DNA of 64,000 nucleotides from Doris montereyensis (lineage: Eukaryota > Mollusca > Gastropoda > Nudibranchia > Dorididae). Shown here in pieces: positions 52,206 to 64,000 of this stretch (positions are counted from its first letter, which is position 1; every line of letters starts with the position of its first letter). Location: positions 94,501-158,500 of the forward strand of contig JAXRKP010000992.1 of the NCBI GenBank assembly GCA_037039925.1. Reading direction: 5' to 3'. A model generated the notes under the pieces. That model was not told where the DNA came from. It saw only the letters and a list, made by a program, of their open reading frames with translations, and did no database searches. The position numbers and the translations under genes were made by a program.

Positions 52206-54331
52206 CCACTAACTTCCCGTATCGCCCGCTACTCCATAATCCCGTATCGCCCGCTATATATTTATAGTAAAAAACGGGATTTTTAGCTGTTTTAGCCGCG
52301 AACCGGACTGCCGTGCACGCATTCAGTACAAACTAGAAAGGTTCTACTTCCGTCTATTTTTTACCGGACGTTAATACGACTATTATCAAGCGAGGTATCA
52401 AGACTTTCAATTTCCAAAATCATGGCTTTCAATTTTCTTCAAAATTTGATTTTAACGGGTACACCTACTCAAATTTCTAGCTCAGTTGATGACTTTGAGG
52501 GTGAAGACGCCGAGAGTGATGTTGAACTTGACTTCGACGAAGCTACGGGTGCTAGATCTACATCTAACGATGTCGATAGTGATGAAGAAGAGGTCGATAG
52601 TGATGAAGAAGAGACGGAAAACGAAACTAGATTTAGGCCTACGGTTGACAATCGTTCTTCTCACAATAATAGTGAACCATTCACCTGGAGTGATAATCTC
52701 AATCCTGTTGAGATAGATTTATTTTTATCTAGAGTTGGACCAAATCTAGAGAATATGGATATTGATGAGTCTACCCCACTGGACTTATTCTTTTTATTTT
52801 TTCCTGAGGAACTCATAGCCACCATTGTGGAACAGACAAATCTTTATGCTCATCAGAAGAATGCTACAAATTTCAAACCTGTGACAGGCAGTGACATAAA
52901 GACATTTCTTTACATAAATTTTATGTTTGGAATTCACAAGCTCCTGCTTACACCCATTATTGGTCCTTTAGACCCATTGCTCAAGGTTTCCTGCGTGTCA
53001 GACGTCATGTCCCGTAATCGGTATCAGGAGATATCATGCTTTTTTCACCTCAACGACAATGCAAATGCCATTCCCAGGGGCCGGGGACGGCTTTGATCCC
53101 CTGTATAAAATCAGGCCTGCCATCAATTTTGTGAAGCAAGCCTGTAATACCCTCTTCAGTCTTGGGGCTGCAATCGCGTTGATGAGGCAATGATTCCTTT
53201 CCGAGGACGCCTCTCATTCAAACAATACATTCGAGAAACCTCATCCATGGGGCGTCAAAGTGTGGTGTGGCTGTGACTTTGCGACATCTTTTCTGTTGTT
53301 AGATTTTGATTTCTATACTGGAAAATCAAATGAAACTGATATGCCAAATGGACTTGGTTATCATGTCGTTTGGAAATTAGGACAACCGTTTCTAAGAAAA
53401 AATCACCACTTCTACTTTGACAATTTTTTAGCTCTATAAAACTTGTAAAAGACCTGTTGGCACACAACACCTATTCCTGTGGCACGATACGCGGGCTAAC
53501 AGAAAGAACTGGCCTTCTGAATTCAAAGGAAAACTTGACAAAGGGAATGTAAGATGAAGCAGATTGGCAATATCGTCGCCTGCTGGTGGAGAGACAAACG
53601 GATTATCTCCATGATATTGATATCAACGAATGCCTCGCCCGTGCTCGAAATTGCGTCTCGTCGTACCAAAGATGGCCCTGTCGAGAAGGAAATACCACAG
53701 GCTGTTCTCACCTACAATACCAATACGGGAGGTGTGGACAAGTGTGACCAGCTAAGAGCCTACTACCCAATAGGCAGGAAGAGTAAAAAATGGTGGAGGT
53801 GCTGCCTGTGGTTTCTGCTCGAGGTCGCTCCGCTCAACGCTTACATTTTGCATCAGCAAATGCCACGCCCCCCTTCATCAAAGCCACTAACACACCTTCA
53901 ATTCCACTTGGAGATAGCAAGGGGGCTCATGAAAGGTTCTTCAAGGAAGAGATGCCAGCGGGAAGCCCCTTCTGCTGCTGGATTGTCTACCGTGTCAACC
54001 TCAGTGGCACATCGAAGGATTCGCCTTCCTGGCCGCAAAGAGGCAGTGTTTTATGTGTAGGAGAAAGACATTCGTACTCCATCGAACAAGAGACCTGAAA
54101 CAGTGTTTGGGTGTGTTCTGTGCAACACCCATCTCTGTGACGAACTGTGCTTTGCACAATTTCATAATAAACTGAATTAATTAGTGTTTTAATTGAAATA
54201 AGTGACAGAATGTGTGAAATTTTGGGAAATTTAATGTTTTTTTTAATGTTCGAATTTTTTTAACAATGAGGATGTACATACAACATAATAAATTTTATAT
54301 CATCTGAAAGGTAATTTTCTATTCTTTATAA
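52206..54331 (+). mobile_element. piggyBac element copy 2
   Basis: Begins after TTAA (52202-52205) with CCACTAACTTCCCG. The left end carries two copies of CCCGTATCGCCCGCTA (from about 52217 and 52244) and an inverted AACGGGA, possible transposase-binding repeats. The match to copy 1 ends at TATTCTTTATA; no right-hand TIR or TTAA was recognised. Confidence 0.87.
52422..54180 (+). pseudogene. piggyBac transposase pseudogene (PGBD-like), copy 2
   Basis: The more complete copy. The first 224 residues are open: acidic N-terminus, then WSDNLNPVEIDLFLSRVGPN, KPVTGSDIKTFLYINFMFGI. Later, in other frames: PFRGRLSFKQYIR with the first catalytic Asp just before it, GYHVVWKLGQPFLRKN then FDNF (second Asp), RRTKDGPVEKEIPQAV and GGVDKCDQLRAYYPIGRK (third Asp). 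The C-terminal cysteine-rich domain includes FGCVLCNTHLCDELCFAQFH. At least four frameshifts make it inactive as read. Confidence 0.9.
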
Positions 54332-54866
54332 TAACGTACAGTTGATTCATCGACAAACTGACAGTTTAACCAACAGACGTTAGATCTGGGCCATCATTGA
54401 ACTGACAATTTCTCGACGAGAGAAGTTCTGTTGAGGCAGAACAGTTTTTAATCTTTAAACGGTCAGTCCTTGGACTGTTGTACTTAAGTTGTAGCTAGTT
54501 TGCATGAAATTCAAAAACGTCAACAAAAACAAAACAAAACAATTTTTTTTAAACATGGTAATCCAGCATTAAATTGCGTTCCCAGTGATTTTCACTGAGT
54601 GATCAAGAAAATCATATTTCTAATTTCTGATTTGACTAATATTTAGGTAATTTTTACACTGCATTTTTAACTCCGCCTGCAGCAACATCAAAGAAGTCAC
54701 TCCTCGTCCTTCAGTTCGCCTACAGAAAAATATCTGGCACCTGGACTGAGAACCCTTCGATATCGAGAGGATTGCTCGTTTCCACGCTCAGATGTGTAGT
54801 GGGAGCAAAGTACGAGAACAGTTCTTCTTAAAGGCCTATGGTGTAAGCTTTTTAATATTACTATTA
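54332..54866. other. Spacer, unassigned
   Basis: No recognised feature between piggyBac copy 2 and the pogo-type MITE. Confidence 0.45.
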
Positions 54867-55768
54867 CAGTAGTATCCGGTTAAACACAGTGCTTGGGAGG
54901 CCCGGGTAGCGTGCGTTTAGGAGTTGCGTGCCTTTATAAAAGTAGTAAAAAATACCAGTTACTTCCCTTTACTTCAGAAAAGACAGCTGTTTTTGAGTTC
55001 GAATTAGAATAAGATATTACTAATATTAGATCTAGATGGGTTTTTTTTGTAATTTATTTAATTTTATTTTATTCAACAGAGAAATTCCAATAGAACCATA
55101 AACAAAAACACAGAGTACAGTACCATAGATAGATCTAATAAGTAGTACTAGTACATGTAGCAGCACAACGAAACACACAGTGCAAATATTGCTGACAAAT
55201 AAAAATACATTAACTGCATTACGACATGCAATATATTTCACATGGTAAATGGATGGGATAATAAGTGGTAAGGTTTTGCAGTTAGGAGGATTATTTCCTT
55301 TTGCAAAAAATCGGGTAGTGGAAGATTGTACTACTTTTGAGGTGTTTGAATGGCCGTGGCATGCATTGGCACCTAGCCTATCATGACTCATCCAACGAAA
55401 CACGAGGACGTAGGAATCTCACGTATAACAAACAACGCTACAGTGCTCTAGTCTCAAACCCACCCCTGCCCCGTAGGCTAGGTCTGTGTCCACCAGTCGT
55501 AAGTGAGACAGTGAGAGCCCATCAGTGTGCGTGTGTATCAGTAGTATCACATATAGAGTACTTGCTGAGTGATGTAAGTGACATTCTCTGGCAAGTAATT
55601 AGTGGCTATCTGATCTATTTAAAAAGGTAATTTCAAAGCGTGCGTTTAGATGATGTAGCGTGCGTTAACAGTATACTGATTATATAGAAAAAAATCCGTC
55701 ATATTGCTCAGCCGTTCGTTTACCCGAAGCTTGCTTTTATCTGGCGTGCGCTTAACCGGATACTACTG
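54867..55768. mobile_element. Pogo/Tigger-type MITE with TA target duplication
   Basis: 902 bp. Left end CAGTAGTATCCGGTTAAACA, right end the inverse, CTTAACCGGATACTACTG. It is flanked by TA on both sides (54865-54866 and 55769-55770). The inverted repeats are about 18 bp, with subterminal GCGTGCGTT-type words. No transposase recognised inside. Confidence 0.82.
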
Positions 55769-56870
55769 TACTAACTTTCTCTGTTCACTTTCTTCTATAT
55801 GCTATATGCTGGGAGTGCTCACCTAACTCGCTGTACTGTCGCTTTATCCTGAAGTGATTTTTTTCGGTTTTTTGAGTTTTGGCTTTTCCATTTATAACAT
55901 ATGGCAATGAGTAACTGTCACTGTCAACATATAGTCATCCTATATCATTGAAAAATTTGAAAGCGTCCTTGGAGACAGCCACCATCTTGGACTTTGACCC
56001 AATTTTCAAAGTCACTTATGAATGAAATCACTCAAAACTGATGCATATCGTTTTTTCACTTCATCAATATATAACATGTAATATAAAGTGAGAGTCAGAT
56101 TTAAAAAAATAATAATTTTGGGTAGTAAAAAAACAACTTTGAAAATCACATATATATAATATATATATATATCATTTAATAATAAATCTTTACTTTCCAA
56201 ACAAGACAATTTTTCTTTTGATTTACATTTTTCGTTACAAAATACATTTAGTACAATAAGTTAACACACAATATGTCGTTCAAAACATCGTTCACTCACA
56301 TCATCATATAACTATAACACAATTGAACGCATAACCATGATTAACATTCACGCATTCGTCCATACTCGCACCATATACAGTGTAGTTGTGACCGCCATGT
56401 CTGTTTTGCCTAAGTCACATTTGTTTTCAGTAAGTGCACACAATCATAACAATCTCAGTGGAATCGATTATTTTCTCTTTATATTGCCCCTCTAAATGCC
56501 TGTTTCAAAACTAAGATTTTCGCAACTGCAGGTACATGCTTGTATCAGCGTCTCCATATCATAAAGTATGTCGGTACACGTACAGGATTAAATTTAAAAA
56601 AATAAATCTAAATTCAATGTAATCCCATCACTAATAATAATATGGCTTGTCTGTCAACATTGTGCCATGCATTGTAACGACCCTTTATACTTTATTAATT
56701 ATTCATTGCGATGTAATAAAAGATGACCAGTCTTTCTCTTCATAACTCCACCCACTGTACAGCACAACCTTTGTCCCATTGGATCACTTATTAAACTTAT
56801 TTGTGATTAAGCTGAATTATATTTAGAATTGAATGGTTTTCCGGACTCTGCCCACAGCTCTTCCTTGATT
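55769..56870. other. Spacer, unassigned
   Basis: AT-rich with a short AT repeat near 56148-56172. Nothing recognised. Confidence 0.45.
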
Positions 56871-57297
56871 AGGCAGTAGAGAATACTGTAGAGTACAGGC
56901 AGCTGAAATGAAATATATAAGAAGAGTGTAGTAGGGTAAACTAAAAGAAAAAATCAGAAACACAACAATAAGAGATCAAACTAAAGCAGATGGCATAAAA
57001 ACTAAGATTAAGATAGAAATAAATCAATTGAGGTGGTTTGTGCATGTAATTGTAAACAGAATGAATGACAATAGAATAGCTAAATCAGTATATACATAAT
57101 ACAGTGCTAAAGACCAAAAGGCAGACCTCGGAGAAAGTGGGAAGAAGATATAAAAAAGGCATTGAAGAATAGAAATTTAACATTTTTGGAAAGAAAACAG
57201 AAAACGCCAGGCAGGGCATCCTGGAGAAAGATTATCTCCTCAGGCATCTGAACCCATTCACCGAAAGGTAGAATGGGAACTGATGTGATAAAGAAAG
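56871..57297 (+). mobile_element. RTE-like LINE copy E, 5'-truncated 3' end
   Basis: Matches the last 420 bases of copies C and D: GTAGAGTACAGGCAGCTGAA, the [16 protein letters not shown] region, GGCAGACCTCGGAGAAAGTG and the end CCGAAAGGTAGAATGGGAAC then TGATAAAGAAAG. No clear target duplication seen. Confidence 0.85.
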
Positions 57298-59337
57298 TCA
57301 GTCTGGAGTGCGACTAGTGTAGATGATTTCATGACTATATACATGTACCCGTATTGACTCAGTGCCTGTTTGGGAGATGTGACGATGGGTTTGTTTATGA
57401 TTGTTTCTTGTTGGATTTTAATTTTACTTATGTTATTAATATATTTTGTGTCGTTTAGGCATGTGGGGTGGGAGAGCGTTTTAAAAACGATCACTATTGT
57501 TCGATCTAGCCTCTGCTTATGTGACCTCCTAATTGCCGGGCCAGATTTAGAGCCTGGCAGTCAGCACTCATGGCGGATGGTAGCAAACACTGTGCTGGGT
57601 CTGCTAACGGTAACAGACACAAACATTGTTATTACATTATAGTATTTATAGCCTCTTCTCAGTACTCTGTAGCCAATAATACACTATTACTAGTATTACT
57701 ATTAAATGTATTATTACATTAATAGACCTTATATTATGGACATGTGCTTGTCTACATTTCTTTAGGTTATGCGCTGGATGTAAAATTGTAAAATGCATTT
57801 TTAAAAGAACAATGAAGTTTCTTCACGGCCATGCGATTTAGTTTGGAGTCGATGTAATCAGAGGTTTATTTGATACACAATGAATTAACAAAAGAAAAAA
57901 ACGGGACCAGTGGCAGGAGTTGATTTACTTTACACCCAAGAATTAACGACAAGCAAGTTGATTTCTTGTGGGTTCTTTGTTATTCGTTAGGTGTAAATCT
58001 AAAATCAAAATTGAAAATTGAGGCTCAAAAAGATATCTAAACAAAATCCAAACCTTTGACAGTAATGATGCTGATAAAATGATGGACATAAAGTACAGAA
58101 AATTCTATTTTCATATTCACAATCACAATTGCTACATTTGAGAACAACTCTTAGATAACCATGAACAAGTTTTACAACAATGATTCAAGACTTCAACAAA
58201 TTGTATTTTGAATTATTTTATTCACCATATTTTTTATAACATCAATCCACACATACACCTATCTCTCTAATATTTTACTTCTTTTACTTTTACGAGAAAA
58301 GGATATTTGGTGAAATCTACCAATTACATTGATTATGATCTCTTTTGATCACTCCTCATACTCATCAGATACCCATTTCAATAATACAATAGTATTGGTC
58401 CAATAACATGTCGCCTTAACACCAAAGTCAGCCTATCAAAAATCTAGGAAACTAAATTTTTTCTATAGAATTGGCCCACATAGGCTAAAACACAGTTTTT
58501 AACAGGTTTCAACGTGTCAAGACATGTCTCTTTTCATAGATTTCAAATTTGAAGGTATTTCAATTTAACCAGATGTGTCAATGATCAGTCACGCCTCTCT
58601 GCCGTAAAATAGGTGCTGATAGTTGATAGTAGTGATGGCGAAGCTCTTTACCTGTCAAATGGCTAGCTGCCAATTTCATTTACATGTACCTTGGTCAAAC
58701 AAACAATCATAATCGTCTAGCGCAGGTCACAAACACTAACACTGAATCTTACTCTATCTGCCAGACAGCGTGGCTTCACTAGGCACAATATTTTGTTTAG
58801 GCAAAACAAACGATGATCTCAATTTATCTATCCTGAACGTACTTATTGATCTTCCATGGGCTGTGTTCTTATGCCATACTACTGTAGTAATAGTAATAAA
58901 CTAATATCAAATATGTCTGGTCTAAAATCAAGCCATTTTTCTTTTTCTCATTCACTCCTAAAAAATAAAATATGTTACACATTTTATTTGTATGCATAAT
59001 CAAAAACTTACACAGTTATTATTTTACAATAACAAATCAATATTCATTCACAGTGAAATGTGCAATTATTATAAAATTTAAAAGAAATATAGAATATAAT
59101 ACATATAAGGCCTATTATAAGTGATGATTAGAATAGTCCAAAGAATGGATTTGCATAGGCCATAGGCTTGACATTGGGATGTGGCTGAGGATGAGAGAAA
59201 AAAGGAAAATATTAAATAGAATGTCTTATGAAAAAGAAAGTTAGTTGAAATTATTCATATTACTCAAATTATAGGGCGGGGGTGAGTTCTTAATAATTCT
59301 TTTTGACAATTCCTGGCCGAATTAGTGTATAATTATA
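57298..59337. other. Spacer, unassigned
   Basis: About 2 kb of AT-rich DNA with no recognised gene or repeat. The open frame at 57370-57642 has a hydrophobic start but no recognised family. Confidence 0.4.
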
Positions 59338-60094
59338 CAGTAAACCTCAAATTCAGTGAGATCGTCAGGACCATCCTGGAGTTCTTGTTGAACCCAAGGT
59401 CTTGTTGAATCCGAGGCTTCTCTTCTTTACATTTACTACTTACTAATGACATTAAAGCAATCTAGATCTAGCTTAAGAAAAAAAATAATTAAATGGACAG
59501 AGATTAAAAACTATGTGAAGCATAGTAAGACAGGTGAGTTAGCCAAATGAACCCTCTTTTGACATATGACTTATTGCGTTGATATGATGTGTATGCAATT
59601 GAGTTTATGTATTTTTTGTTTGTGTGTCTTTCCAACCTGAAAAAGTGGAATTATTCTTTCAGTGCTTGAAATACTACAAACAAATTCTATCAACCTGTCT
59701 CGAGACATGCTTATGCCAAGTGAAGATGATGCATGGTAAGAAAGTATGGTACCGTGTGTACTAGTCAATCCCAACCATACCTGCCCAGGATGCATGTATG
59801 GCATTGGCGTCGTTAGATGCCCTGGCTAACACTAAGCTTGACACTTGAAATGCAATATGCGACATAGATCTAGAACCGTAATGGGGACTAGATGGTTGTT
59901 CTATGGGCTAAGTGAGTGTATTTTGCTTTTATTTAAATGTTTCCCCAAGGAATGACGCGAGTCTTACCAATACTGGATTGTTGAAGCTGAAGTCGCTAAT
60001 CGACCTAATTAAGGAATACAACAGGGGATTTTTAATGACCTCGTTGGACCCGAGGTCTCATTGAATCCAAGCTTGCTAAAGTCGAGGTTTACTG
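59338..60094. mobile_element. Pogo/Tigger-like non-autonomous element
   Basis: 757 bp. Left end CAGTAAACCTCAAATT after TA, right end the inverse, CGAGGTTTACTG. Further partial inverted similarity (GTTGAATCCGAGG against TTGGACCCGAGG). TA precedes the left end, but AC rather than TA follows the right end. Confidence 0.6.
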
Positions 60095-60279
60095 ACCAAA
60101 ACCACTCAAAAGATACTCCCTAAACATTACGGTGCATACATAGCCTTGTGAATAAAGTTGCAGATTCCTTTCACTAACAATAAAAAGTTGTCCACTTGTA
60201 CGGTAATTTTTCACATTATCCAATGTTATTCAACGTGTGCATCTTTTGTTCATGTGTTTTGCTTTGTCTGACACCATCA

Positions 60280-60500
60280 TCATGCCCTGTCACCCCTCAT
60301 GGGGCATAGGCCAGTGACAAGAGCACTCCAGCCATCCCTGGTCTGTGCAATCTTTTCAATCTCTTTCCAAAACATCCCCAGGTCTTTCACCTCACTCTCC
60401 AGTTCTCTTCCCCATGTGTTTCTTGGTCCTTTGATTCCATGCTGTCCAATCCATCGCCATTCCTTTAATTCATTTTCTATTGGTGTCTGTTTTGCTTTTT
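60280..60500 (-). mobile_element. LINE C-terminal fragment
   Basis: Minus strand: ELKEWRWIGQHGIKGPRNTW, GRELESEVKDLGMFWKEIEK, IAQTRDGWSALVTGLCPMRG. This matches the RWIGH, RGRPRNTW, WR-LE-AQDR and GLCP pattern at the end of many endonuclease-reverse transcriptase LINEs, a family different from copies A-E. Confidence 0.7.
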
Positions 60501-61498
60501 GCCACAGAAAACACAATTGTAGTCCTGTCGAGTGATTGAGCGCAGTGGTAGAATTCCAAGTGAAAGAGAGAAATGGCGATAATGGAGTAGTATTAGTAAG
60601 AATAAGACCACGCATGTGATTTGATCTCTGACTTCAATTGTAAATCAATCGCCTGTTTTGTCAAGCGCCATGGAGATAGATCTACTAATAAGTATTTATG
60701 CCGATGGCTGATACACAACGATTGGGTAAGATTAAGAGTAAGATCGTTGGCACTGCCACTTTCTCTCTACCCCCCCCTCACACACCTTAGTACCTGCAAA
60801 GCGCAAGTAATACAAGATGTACTTCATCAACATCATACGATGTGATACGTACAGTATTACATACCACGTTGAACAAAAGAAGGAGGCATAATATTCTCTC
60901 ATGCATTCCTCTCCCCCCCCCCCCCCCCCCCCACCAGTTGCAATAGTCACATCTCAATCATAATATATATTTTATTATAGTTATTGATATTAGTGTCTGC
61001 CACTCATCTTTGTGGTCAACGGCTGTGGATGGCATTAGAATTGCAACATTGACTTATGCAATCGTATTTTCATTCATTTTACCGTCTGCGGACCGTGAAA
61101 AAGATCTACTACTACAAAGGCATGTTACTTAAGTCAGGTCGATGTCGACTTAACATTTTTTTTTATTAATAAAAAAATGCGTGGAGGATGGGACTGTACA
61201 AAAACATCGTCTGTACTATTAAAATATCTATAAAGAAAAACATACCACTCGTCATATGAAGTAAATTTTGGGGTAAGATCATCCCCTGTCACACATATAT
61301 AAGCTCCTTTGTTCCCCATTGTATCACTGAAAGAAAAGAGTGATATCAACAGCTTGTTATAACTATATCAACACATTACAGAATAGTATCTTGCAGTAAA
61401 AGCAATCTAATTATGTAACTTTAACAAACATCTTTTCTAGAAGACAGGAAGTGAGGGTAACTTCATGCTTTTAAAGTCTGGATGATTTTATTGACTTT
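60501..61498. other. Spacer, unassigned
   Basis: Contains a C20 run at 60913-60932. Nothing else recognised. Confidence 0.45.
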
Positions 61499-61805
61499 TA
61501 GTTTGATTTGATTTTACCTAAATCCATAACTAAGGTGATCTCGGGTGTTTGGTAGGATTGCAAACACTATTTTGCCCGGACTGCCCTGTAAATAGGCAAT
61601 GGATTTTAATGTGCAAAGGGTGTTGTGATCTGCACACAGGGCCTCCTTTTCAGTCTGTCACCGATGGGACTAGTTGTCGATCCACCTATCTGGACAAGTT
61701 AGGTAGATTTACTGTAAAAGACCCCCTCAAATTTGTCAACCACCGACAGGGCTTGAACCCACGACCCTTTGGTTGAGAGCCCAACACCTTTGCCTCTGGA
61801 CATCC
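61499..61805 (-). repeat. tRNA-derived SINE, full-length
   Basis: On the minus strand the head reads GCAAAGGTGTTGGGCTCTCA, then GGTCGTGGGTTCAAGCCC, a good B box (GGTTCAAGCCC) with an A-box-like start. The body includes TAGGTGGATCGACAACTAGT and GCAGATCACAACACCC; the tail is GAGATCACCTTAGTTATGGA then AGGTAAAATCAAATC. A truncated relative lies at 27565-27745. Confidence 0.8.
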
Positions 61806-61884
61806 CCCCCCCCGATCTTATTGAAGGAAATCTCTTAGAGAGCAACATTGCAGGTTGACTGGGTCTTAACTGCTTCTTCGTATA

Positions 61885-64000
61885 TAGTGGAACACGTTTA
61901 AACCGAAACGGTTAAACCAAAAGATCGATAAACCAAAGGATTTGGAATCCCCGATCTTTTCTTCTCTTTGTCTTTGTTAAATAAATAGCGCTAAACCGAA
62001 ATGGTTCTACCGCTAAACCGAAATAAAATTCACTGAGTTGCGGTCCAAAAGTCAACCTACATCTTTGCCGTGCTAGTTCAAGACATCCAAGAAGGCTACA
62101 ATTACTAGGCTATACACTACACATGTACAATCACACGCAAGAGAGAGAAGGTGGGGGTGGGGGGAGATGGGTGGCGTGATGCTACGGTCAATGGCTGCTG
62201 CACAGTGCGCGAGAGTGCGAGAGGCAAATTATGCCCGTGGCACCGATCAGTGATCGTCATAGGCTGGTTCACTGCACTGTCACTGATTACGGCCACACGC
62301 GACGGCATTCCATCACAAATGTGTAAGCAGTGTGTATGCAAGTGTACACCGTGTGTGTTGACGATTGTAATTTCTTCCTTTCCACAATCGAATCTTCAGC
62401 CACGCGAATGTTTCTTGCTTTTCTCTTCGATACCACTACAACCTGTGACTATAAATTCCATCCATAATTACGAAAATCATGTTGAAAAGAAAGCACAATG
62501 CGTATACCCTGCAGTTTAAGCAACAGTTGATTAAAGAGGTTGACGGGGGAAACAGAGTAAAAGTGAGATATGCCGGAAACTTGGAATTCCGAATTCTACA
62601 CTCGACCATAATGGCTAAGAGGAGCAGATAGAAAACAAGGCTAGCAGCAGCACATTCTTTCAGCCTGCAACTAAGAAGATGAAGAAGTGCAGCCACGAAA
62701 CCGTTGAGGCGGCGCTTTTTATATGGTTTACTAGTGCCCGAAACCTAATTGTTCCTATATCAGGACCTATTTTAATGGAGAAAGCGTTGATGATTGCTGA
62801 AGAACTGAACAGCGATTTCAAGCCCAACACTGGCTGGCTTGAACGATTTAAACAGAGAAGGGGGATTTCTTTCCGTGTAATTAGTGGTGAAGCAGCATCA
62901 GCACCGAAACAGGACGCGGGCGACTGGGCGAATGGTCAACTACAAAGATGATCGCTAAATATGACGAGGACATTTTCAAAGCCGACGAGACCGGTCTGTA
63001 TTACCAGTGTCTTCGAACAAGACTCTAGCCCTAAAATCCGAGTCTTTATGCACAGGAACAAAAGTATCCAAGAAAAGATTCTCCATCCTCGTGGCTGCCA
63101 ATATGACCGGGAGTGAGAAACTACCCCTTTTGTTCTTGGCAAATCTCACAAACCAAGAGCCTTCAAAAATAAGACCATTTCCTTACTGTACAAGGCTAAT
63201 AAGAAGGCGTGGATGACAGCAGAACTTTTCGAACAGTGGCTTCGTGATCTCGACAGCAAGTTCGTTTCGCAAGGACGGAAAATAGCCATGGTGGTTGATA
63301 ACTGTACCGCCCATCTGAAACTTACCAATTTGCAAGCCATTGAGTTGGTGTTCTTGCCACCGAACACTACCAGTATATTACAACCCTGTGACCAGGGAAT
63401 CATTAAAAACTTTAAGCAGAAATACAGGCAACGAGTGGTGAGGAAATTCATCATCACGCCCAAGATCAGGTAGAGGGAAGGAATATAGGAGATGAATTCA
63501 TTATCAATGATTGATGCTCTCTGCATTGCTAAATCGCCCGGTCACAGGTTACAGACACGACCATTGCAAACTGCTTCCGGCATGCAGGTTTTAAGAAAAA
63601 AATCAAACCTGAGGTCTGGAATGAATGCAGTGACAGTAGTGACATGATTTCAACAAACAATTTGGAAAATGAATCACAAGAATTCCTCAATCTCTTCAGT
63701 CGACTCCAAGACTTGATACCATTGGATACAACGGCTAATGCTTATCTTCATATCGATGAAGACTTAGCAAGCGGGAGAGCTCACAATTGAAGAAATTGTT
63801 GACTCGATCAATCAATCTGAATCGGCACACTTGGCTGAAACAGACGAGCCTGAGGAGTCTGTCTCCAATGCCCCACCACCATTACCAAGTGCAGCGCAAA
63901 CACGAGATGCGTTGGATCTTATTCAGCAGTTTCTAGAGAACCAGGCTGGATCTGAGAATTATATGCTGATGCTTGATTCAGTAAGAGATTTTGTGGATAA
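61885..64000 (+). mobile_element. Tigger/pogo DNA transposon, right end beyond the window
   Basis: The left terminal region is AT followed by AGTGGAACACGTTTAAACCG, with the words AAACCGAAA and TAAACCAAA repeated inside the first 150 bases (61885-62035). A transposase gene of the CENP-B/jerky class follows at 62479 and runs off the window. Confidence 0.75.
62479..64000 (+). pseudogene. Tigger/jerky-like transposase, frameshifted, incomplete at window end
   Basis: N-terminal HTH: KRKHNAYTLQFKQQLIKEVD, then HSTIMAKRSR. CENP-B-type HTH: FKPNTGWLERFKQRRGISFR. DDE core: DIFKADETGLYYQ (first Asp), MVVDNCTAHLKLTNLQAIEL (second Asp), VFLPPNTTSILQPCDQGIIK (third Asp). The C-terminal part continues with HAGFKKKIKPEVWNECSDSS and LIQQFLENQAGSENYMLM to the last base. 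Frameshifts or stops near 62630, 62945, 63010, 63170 and 63470 break it, yet all three catalytic residues remain. Confidence 0.87.

Noticed and set aside
55337..55630. 97-residue plus-strand open frame
   Set aside because: Lies inside the TA-flanked MITE and resembles no transposase.
57890..58005. Inverted TTTACACC / GGTGTAAA pair as a small TIR element
   Set aside because: Arms are only 8 bp, the inner match is poor and no target duplication was seen.
61738..61805. Possible tRNA gene on the minus strand
   Set aside because: The B box is good but the acceptor stem does not pair and the sequence continues into a SINE body with a relative at 27565-27745.

Overview
This is an animal (metazoan) nuclear DNA window. 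It has split genes with GT-AG introns and one AT-AC intron, abundant non-LTR retrotransposons and DNA transposons, and very long (GA)n microsatellites. There are no prokaryotic operons. The mix of RTE-like, Rex1/CR1-like and L2-like LINEs, piggyBac, Merlin and pogo/Tigger elements and GA-rich repeats would fit a lophotrochozoan, most likely a gastropod mollusc. That placement is inference; the sequence does not name the species.

Two host genes can be reconstructed exon by exon. (1) On the minus strand, 2428-34112, a 19-exon orthologue of TMEM87 (Golgi GOLD-domain seven-transmembrane protein, about 589 residues). It starts with a signal peptide at 34112 and ends near 2428. Its intron 12 (9542-9899) has the hallmarks of a U12-type AT-AC intron. 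Five exons need a one-base correction, mostly in A runs, to stay in frame; with these the total is exactly 590 codons including stop. (2) On the plus strand, 43683-51355, a three-exon 56-residue RPS29 (uS14) gene with a pyrimidine TOP tract at its likely start site and an AATAAA signal.

Layout. 1-2427: 3' flank of TMEM87 with a SINE fragment. 2428-34112: TMEM87, whose introns hold RTE-like LINE copy A (5074-8391), copy B (15936-18355) and copy C (21970-22732, minus, 13-bp target duplication), piggyBac copy 1 (23764-25581), several GA and GAA tracts, SINE pieces, and two head-to-tail copies of a TIR element beginning GGCAGGTTTCACAAAA (29198-33855). 34113-43650: spacer with an (AAT)n tract, a minus-strand Rex1/CR1-like LINE (35644 to about 41330) split by full-length RTE-like copy D (37190-40493, matching target duplications), and the 3' end of an L2-like LINE. 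43651-51467: RPS29, whose first intron holds a 501-bp Merlin deletion derivative and a nest of a TTAA-flanked MITE inside a LINE inside a mariner-superfamily remnant. 51468-64000: piggyBac copy 2, a 902-bp pogo-type MITE, LINE fragments, a tRNA-derived SINE, and a Tigger/pogo transposase gene cut by the window end.

The two host genes are functionally unrelated (Golgi membrane protein, small ribosomal subunit). Nearly everything else supported here is transposable-element or simple-repeat DNA, and almost all transposon genes are broken.
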